Assembly: GCA_003280185.1 (NCBI GenBank)
Contig: QCFP01000007.1
Location: forward strand, 1-29,842
From: Prochlorococcus sp. AG-363-L02
GTDB taxonomy: Bacteria; Cyanobacteriota; Cyanobacteriia; PCC-6307; Cyanobiaceae
DNA length: 29,842 bases
Reading direction: 5' to 3'
Below the pieces are notes generated by a model. The model had not been told where the DNA came from. It saw only the letters and a program-made list of their open reading frames with translations, and searched no databases. How positions within the stretch are numbered: the first letter of the stretch is position 1; every line of letters starts with the position of its first letter. Below are positions 25,130 to 29,842 of this stretch, one piece after another. The position numbers were made by a program, and so were the translations under genes.

Positions 25130-26509
25130 TTGAACCAAAAGTACTTACAAATCAAAGAACTTCGAGAGCCTGTAATCAAGGGCATAACAAGACCTGAAAA
25201 ATGGAGGCGTGTACAGCTAAAACGAATATCAAAACTCATCAACGAGCATGAAAATGAAATAATTCAGGCTCTTTCAGCAGATTTAAAAAAACCGCCGACA
25301 GAAGCGCTTTTTGAAATAATCGCGGTCAAGCAAGAGCTCAAACTCGCACAAGAACAACTACGACAGTGGATGCGACCTCAACCTATTGGAGTACCGTTCT
25401 CCCTTAAGCCTGGAGAGGCCTGGACTGAACCTGAACCATTAGGTTGTGTGTTGATAATAGGTCCTTGGAACTATCCATTCTCATTAATCATCCAACCTCT
25501 TGTAAGTGCCTTAGCCGCTGGGAATACAGCTGTATTAAAACCTTCAGAGAATGCACCTCAAACCTCATTATTAATTCAGAGGTTAATCAATCACCTCTTT
25601 CCTAAGGATGTCGTTGAAGTAGTTACTGGGGATGGAGGAATTGCTTCTGAATTAGTTCAAAGAGACTTCGACCATATCTTCTTTACAGGTGGAAGTGTTA
25701 TTGGGAAAAAAGTGATGGAAGCTGCATCGAAAAACCTTACCCCAATTACTTTAGAACTAGGGGGTAAAAGTCCTGCAATAGTTCTAAAAGGTGCCGACCT
25801 TGCTGCAACTGCAAGACGTTTAATATGGGGTAAAGGAATAAATGCAGGGCAAACTTGCATTGCGCCTAATCATATTCTTGTGGAAGAAAAACTCAGGTTT
25901 TCCCTTCTAAATGAACTTAAAAATGCCCAAATATCTCTTTACGGGGAAAATCCCATACAGTCCCCTCACCTAGCAAAAATAATCAACAGCCACCACTTCG
26001 AAAGACTCACAAAGCTGTTAGAAGATGCTCGTTCAAAAGGACAAATTCATCATGGTGGAAGATTCAGCCAAGCCCAGAGACAAATCGAGCCAACAATCAT
26101 AGAAGTGGACGAACAAAGTGATCCCCTTCTTGAAGAAGAATTGTTTGGGCCATTACTGCCTGTGCTCAGCACTCAAAACCTAAATTCTGCTATTGGCTTA
26201 ATTCAAAAACAACCTCGTCCTTTAGCTATTTACTTATTTGGCGGATCAAAATCAGACCAACAACATTTAATTGAAAAGACAAGCTCGGGTAGTATTTGCT
26301 TTAACGACGTTGTAATGCAAGCGGGGATACCTGATCTCCCCTTTGGAGGCGTTGGAGCTAGTGGCATGGGTAGGTATCATGGCTACGCGGGGTTCAAAAC
26401 CTTTTCCAATGAAAAATCAATTTTAAAAAGACCATTCTGGTTTGATATCAAATTAAGATACCCTCCATATAATCTTGATCCTAAAGTTTTAAAAAACCTT
26501 CTTGGCTAA
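25130..26509 (+). CDS. NAD(P)-dependent aldehyde dehydrogenase, class 3 (fatty aldehyde type)
   Basis: A 459-residue ALDH of the class 3 group, which oxidises medium or long-chain aldehydes to acids with NAD(P). Motifs are IIGPWNYPFSLIIQPLVSAL (Asn114 stabilises the intermediate), NTAVLKPSENAP, FFTGGSVIGKKVMEAA, LELGGKSPAIVL with general base Glu209, and NAGQTCIAPNHIL with catalytic Cys243. The end PDLPFGGVGASGMGRYHG and a hydrophobic/basic C terminus fit the family. The start is TTG; there is no in-frame ATG before the conserved domain. It is divergent from the GH13 gene with almost no spacer, so the promoter must lie inside that gene. It may clear lipid-peroxidation aldehydes (inference). 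Confidence 0.92.
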   Translation: MNQKYLQIKELREPVIKGITRPEKWRRVQLKRISKLINEHENEIIQALSADLKKPPTEALFEIIAVKQELKLAQEQLRQWMRPQPIGVPFSLKPGEAWTEPEPLGCVLIIGPWNYPFSLIIQPLVSALAAGNTAVLKPSENAPQTSLLIQRLINHLFPKDVVEVVTGDGGIASELVQRDFDHIFFTGGSVIGKKVMEAASKNLTPITLELGGKSPAIVLKGADLAATARRLIWGKGINAGQTCIAPNHILVEEKLRFSLLNELKNAQISLYGENPIQSPHLAKIINSHHFERLTKLLEDARSKGQIHHGGRFSQAQRQIEPTIIEVDEQSDPLLEEELFGPLLPVLSTQNLNSAIGLIQKQPRPLAIYLFGGSKSDQQHLIEKTSSGSICFNDVVMQAGIPDLPFGGVGASGMGRYHGYAGFKTFSNEKSILKRPFWFDIKLRYPPYNLDPKVLKNLLG

Positions 26510-26578
26510 CTCGCTAATTTTGAGATGAGAACCCCTAAAAGATTTCAAGAAGGACTGGCAAAAACCTAGAAGGGTCTT

Positions 26579-27694
26579 ATGGTTTGTCAAGAGATGGCAC
26601 TATGTATGCGTGGATCTACTTTTATTGCCTTAGCCGTATTGGCGTTTCCCCTAGCCCCTGCGTTTGGAGAAACAATCACTGTTCGCTCTGGAGAGACTCT
26701 TTCTGAGATTGCTGAAAAGCACAGAGTTCCCCTAAAAAGACTTATGCAAGAAAATAATTTGAAGAATGCTAATCAAATTTGGTCAGGTCAACAATTAACC
26801 CTGCCAAACCAGGCAAATCGAATCCAAAACCAAACAAATGCTTCTTATCAAACAAATCATATTGTTAAGGAAGGAGAAACTATAGGGATGATTGCAAGTA
26901 AATATAAAGTCAGTCCAGAGCTATTGATTAAAAACAATAATCTAGAAAATTCAGACTATTTATATATTGGGCAAAAGCTAGCTATTCCTTACAATTCATC
27001 AAATGCATCAACCAAATCAACTCATAAAGTTAAAGAAGGGGAAAGCTTAATTGGAATAGCCAGGTCTTATCAATTAACCCCAGATGCCATACTAAGAGTA
27101 AATAATTTAAAAGATGAAAACTTCTTATACCCTGGCCAAGAATTAAAGCTGCCATACAATGCAAGCATCATACATCCTCAAAAAGAGTCCCTAAAAATTG
27201 AGGAAGGTACTTATAGGGAGGTTCATAGAGTCACTAATGGTGAAACATTATCTAGCATCTCAGGAGCCTATAATATCCCAATTGAAACTCTTATTGCGAT
27301 TAATAACATCAGTGACCCAAATAAAATCATTCCTGGGACTAAGCTTCGATTAAATTACAAAAACAAGCATAAAGTTGACAATCTTGCCTTGAAGCAAAAA
27401 CATAAATCCCCAAATAAGTATTCTAAAGGAGTGAAAAGGTCATCAATTAATAGAGCATGGCGTAAGTATGGACCACTTAAGGTTAACTGGAAGGAATGGA
27501 AGTCTATGAAAGGAAGCTATGTAACCCCAACGATGAATTCCCAAGGAAAATCTCTTTATATTGCAGTAAATTGTGAATTTAAAAAATTAAACTCAACCGG
27601 AAAAGATGGTAATTGGAAAAACTGGTTTTCTCCATTAGACAAATTTGAAAAAGATTTAGTCAGAGATTTATGCCTGCACAAAAGAAGAGCTTAG
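26579..27694 (+). CDS. Exported protein with four LysM domains and an uncharacterised C-terminal domain
   Basis: A 371-residue protein predicted to be exported. A hydrophobic signal segment (about residues 12-28, GSTFIALAVLAFPLAPAFG) is followed by four LysM peptidoglycan-binding repeats at about 32-76, 94-137, 148-191 and 215-258, each with GETL or GES/GET near the start and a closing G-x-x-L-x-x-P/N element. A basic linker (260-295) leads to a Trp-rich C-terminal domain (about 296-371; YGPLKVNWKEW, GNWKNWF) with Cys332 and Cys365 that could pair. I do not recognise this domain. There is no visible peptidase or transglycosylase catalytic domain. The ATG at 26579 has AAGGG upstream; an internal ATG at residue 10 would still keep the signal. 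Confidence 0.85.
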   Translation: MVCQEMALCMRGSTFIALAVLAFPLAPAFGETITVRSGETLSEIAEKHRVPLKRLMQENNLKNANQIWSGQQLTLPNQANRIQNQTNASYQTNHIVKEGETIGMIASKYKVSPELLIKNNNLENSDYLYIGQKLAIPYNSSNASTKSTHKVKEGESLIGIARSYQLTPDAILRVNNLKDENFLYPGQELKLPYNASIIHPQKESLKIEEGTYREVHRVTNGETLSSISGAYNIPIETLIAINNISDPNKIIPGTKLRLNYKNKHKVDNLALKQKHKSPNKYSKGVKRSSINRAWRKYGPLKVNWKEWKSMKGSYVTPTMNSQGKSLYIAVNCEFKKLNSTGKDGNWKNWFSPLDKFEKDLVRDLCLHKRRA

Positions 27695-29199
27695 CTAACC
27701 ATTAATCCATCATGTGCATAATCTAAAGTCCATGGGCTTTCAAGAAAACATAGACCCACATTACTTATATGAACCATCTGTGACCCATCATTACTTTCGC
27801 TAACCAAGTTCTCTTCAACAAGTCTTCTTGCAAGCCACCCCCAATTTTCTCCGGTTCCCACTTTTGAAGAAAGATTGTTCAGCAACTTACTGCATTGCAT
27901 CCATTCAGAGTCTTTTAATTCAGAAAGCATCTGTATGGCCTGTTCCGAACAATCATGACGCGGTGGAGGGGATAAGCATCGGTCACAATTTCCGCAAGGC
28001 CCTGAAACTTCACCAATAAGTTGCAAAAGTGCTTGCTGTCGACAAGTTCCTCCTTCAGCCAAGGCCTCCATTCGCCTCAACTGCTGCTGTGCTATTTGAA
28101 CCCTCATATTATCTAAATCTCCACCAAGAGAATCTGATTCAAAAGGTCCTAAAGAATTGATAACCCAAGAAAGCCTTTTACGATCTCCCGGAGAAAACAA
28201 AAGATGACAACTTGCTGGTTTACCATCTCGGCCAGCCCTTCCCGACTCCTGCAAATACGACTCGGCCGAAGAAGGAAGATTCAAATGCATTACCAGCCCA
28301 ACGTCTCTACGGTCAACTCCCATCCCAAAAGCGACTGTCGCGACTAAAATAGGTTTTTGTTGTTCTAGAAAGCTTGATAAAGCTTCCTTTCTTAAAGACA
28401 TCGTCAATCCCGCATGGTATGGAATTGCATTAACTCCATCAGCCTGCAACTTCCTTGTCAAAGTTTCTACTGATCTCCTGGTACGAACGTAAATTAATTT
28501 AGCTCCACGAGAATTATGAATCTCGGCAATAACATTAGGGATTGGGTCCTTTGGTCTTCTCTTCATTATATATTTAAGGTTATTTCTCTTTGCTGAGCAA
28601 ACCTCAACTAATGGTCTAGACAGATTCAAAAGTCGAATAATATCAGCACGAACCTTTGGAGAAGCTGTTGCACTCAAAGCAACAACTGGAACACCTGGTA
28701 ATAAATAACGAATCTGCCCAAGCCTTCTATATTCAGGTCGAAAATCATGCCCCCAGGTACTTATACAGTGAGCCTCATCAATTGCTATTGCAACTAATTT
28801 TCCGGAATTATAAATGTCTATCAATAAATTCTTAATTAAAACCCCATTCAACCTTTCAGGAGCTAAATAAAGAAGCCGAATCTTCCCCTTTCGAACATCA
28901 TTTCTAGCTTTTGCAAGTTCAGATGAATCCAGCCCTACATGAAGGCAAACCGCTTCAACATTTCTACGTCTAAGTTGAAAAACCTGATCCTCCATAAGCG
29001 CAACCAAAGGGGATACGACTACTACCAATCCCTGGCGTACTAAGGCTGGGAACTGATAACAAAGTGATTTACCTCCTCCAGTGGGAAGGACTGCAAGAGC
29101 ATCTTTCCCCTCAAGAACTGCCTCTATAACTGATCTCTGCCCTAGCTTAAAGTCAGACCAGCCATAGTAGTGGCGCAAGCTTTCTATAAGTGAGTCCAC
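27691..29199 (-). CDS. recQ: ATP-dependent DNA helicase RecQ
   Basis: A RecQ-family 3'-5' helicase of 502 residues for recombination and fork repair. Motifs are motif 0 (YGWSDFKLGQ), Walker A LPTGGGKS with Lys44, the DEAH box at 141-144, SATAS, YHAGL, and motif VI QESGRAGRDG (317-326). The RecQ zinc site has Cys386, Cys402, Cys405 and Cys408. The zinc site is followed by a short winged-helix-like region. The protein ends before any HRDC domain, so it is shorter than E. coli RecQ. The start is GTG. The stop overlaps the LysM gene by 4 bases. A palindromic cluster lies just upstream of its start. Confidence 0.94.
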   Translation of the reverse strand: MDSLIESLRHYYGWSDFKLGQRSVIEAVLEGKDALAVLPTGGGKSLCYQFPALVRQGLVVVVSPLVALMEDQVFQLRRRNVEAVCLHVGLDSSELAKARNDVRKGKIRLLYLAPERLNGVLIKNLLIDIYNSGKLVAIAIDEAHCISTWGHDFRPEYRRLGQIRYLLPGVPVVALSATASPKVRADIIRLLNLSRPLVEVCSAKRNNLKYIMKRRPKDPIPNVIAEIHNSRGAKLIYVRTRRSVETLTRKLQADGVNAIPYHAGLTMSLRKEALSSFLEQQKPILVATVAFGMGVDRRDVGLVMHLNLPSSAESYLQESGRAGRDGKPASCHLLFSPGDRKRLSWVINSLGPFESDSLGGDLDNMRVQIAQQQLRRMEALAEGGTCRQQALLQLIGEVSGPCGNCDRCLSPPPRHDCSEQAIQMLSELKDSEWMQCSKLLNNLSSKVGTGENWGWLARRLVEENLVSESNDGSQMVHISNVGLCFLESPWTLDYAHDGLMVS

Positions 29200-29209
29200 T
29201 AAGCGCTAC

Positions 29210-29230
29210 TGATAGCGTTATCAAGATAAC
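29210..29230. promoter_or_regulatory. Nested palindromes upstream of recQ, possible operator
   Basis: TGATA-GCGT-TATCA (29210-29223) overlaps GTTATC-AA-GATAAC (29217-29230), giving three alternating GATA-type half sites 11 to 31 bases before the recQ start. The symmetry fits a dimeric repressor site covering the ribosome binding or start region. No regulator is identified. Confidence 0.35.
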
Positions 29231-29261
29231 TAGCTCTTATTTAATTGCTAGATGCAGCTAG

Positions 29262-29842
29262 TCATTCGATATATGGAGGTTCCAGCTGATCTGGAGCCTC
29301 TTCAATTAACTGAATACGTAATCTTTTCCCTCCAGAAATCTCTCCTAATGAAACCCTCATAGTTGCACCGCTAAGAGATTGCAAAGCCCCAAGAACATCT
29401 CTTAAGTATGGAGTACTACTTCCACTCTCCACCCAAAGTCTTTCGGAAATACCTCCTAATTTTCGCCATGCTGTATGGAACTTCAATACGGAAGACTCTA
29501 AAGATTGAGCTTGGCCTAATGCATCTGCAAGAAGGCCTAGTGAATCTAAACGCTGCGCCTCCTGCATAGCCTTCTCAAGGTTAAGTTCTACTTGCTGAAA
29601 TGCTCTCACTGCAGAACTAGCTTCAGTTGCCTTGGTTATCCATTTAGCGGTATTAGTAACTTCTTTGATGCAATCTATTTCTGGTTGCTGACTTAAGGCT
29701 TTTTGCAAATCCTCCATTTGTGGCTCAGGAAGCTTCTGAAGCTCACGCACTAAAGGGGCAACAACACGTGGGGGGAGAAGGTTGTCCTGAGTTCTTTGTC
29801 GAATTTCCTCTGGTAAAAAAGGGCTCGTAGCTGAAGTGAACT
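29262..29842 (-). CDS. Unrecognised protein, C-terminal part, 5' end outside window
   Basis: The frame is open to the last bases of the window: reading upstream of an in-frame GTG at 29750 gives FTSATSPFLPEEIRQRTQDN without a stop, so this is the 3' part of a longer gene. The visible 193 residues are mostly helical, with a possible coiled coil (VELNLEKAMQEAQRLDSLG) and a final beta segment (ATMRVSLGEISGGKRLRIQL) before an acidic end. There are no membrane segments or recognised motifs. Picocyanobacterial conserved hypotheticals often look like this. The gap to recQ is 62 bases on the same strand, so it may be co-transcribed with recQ. Confidence 0.7.
   Translation of the reverse strand, partial: FTSATSPFLPEEIRQRTQDNLLPPRVVAPLVRELQKLPEPQMEDLQKALSQQPEIDCIKEVTNTAKWITKATEASSAVRAFQQVELNLEKAMQEAQRLDSLGLLADALGQAQSLESSVLKFHTAWRKLGGISERLWVESGSSTPYLRDVLGALQSLSGATMRVSLGEISGGKRLRIQLIEEAPDQLEPPYIE

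Noticed and set aside
26510..26578. Possible terminator between the aldehyde dehydrogenase and LysM genes
   Set aside because: The pairing ACCC/GGGT is only 4-5 bases with a long loop and no clear T-run.

Overview
The window looks like chromosomal DNA of a marine picocyanobacterium, most likely a Prochlorococcus of a low-light type (a moderately AT-rich genome that still carries glycerol and trehalose genes). The organism call is an inference from gene families typical of cyanobacteria: PipX next to the PLP protein PipY, SepF, a long LrtA-type hibernation factor, an acyl-ACP/acyl-CoA synthetase, and a YlqD protein. Genes are densely packed, with many GTG/TTG starts and short overlaps. I see no rRNA, tRNA, insertion sequence, prophage or CRISPR array.

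Region 1 (1-3831, + strand) is a housekeeping run: the 3' end of der (GTPase for ribosome assembly), an EcfT/CbiQ membrane subunit, pipX (nitrogen co-regulator), pipY (PLP homeostasis), sepF (division) and proC (proline). Region 2 (3820-8522, - strand) holds a GT4 glycosyltransferase, an MFS transporter, recO, a deoC-like aldolase whose Schiff-base lysine is replaced by Gln, and the ribosome hibernation factor hpf/lrtA. Region 3 (8505-14491, + strand) holds lipB, an acyl-activating enzyme, ylqD, the pyruvate dehydrogenase E2 gene and queA. LipB makes the lipoyl group that E2 carries.

Region 4 (14488-18186, - strand) is a sulfur amino-acid cluster: a MetB/MetC-type enzyme, a second, divergent enzyme resembling fungal cystathionine gamma-synthases with a long N-terminal extension, and a CysK that reads like the gamma-proteobacterial enzyme. 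Region 5 (18187-20301) is an AT-rich accessory stretch. It has a gene-poor spacer with a 14-bp direct repeat, a small unlisted ORF with a good ribosome binding site, and a DUF2079 polytopic membrane protein.

Region 6 (20302-26509) is carbon metabolism: glpK-glpD (glycerol to dihydroxyacetone phosphate), a convergent trehalose-synthase-like GH13 enzyme, and a divergent class 3 aldehyde dehydrogenase. Region 7 (26579-29842) has a four-LysM exported protein, recQ, and the 3' part of an unrecognised gene running off the window.

No clearly new multi-gene system is visible. The most interesting points are the altered DeoC active site, the fungal-like cystathionine gamma-synthase in a mixed-ancestry sulfur cluster, the small ORF at 18511-18660, and the uncharacterised C-terminal domain of the LysM protein.
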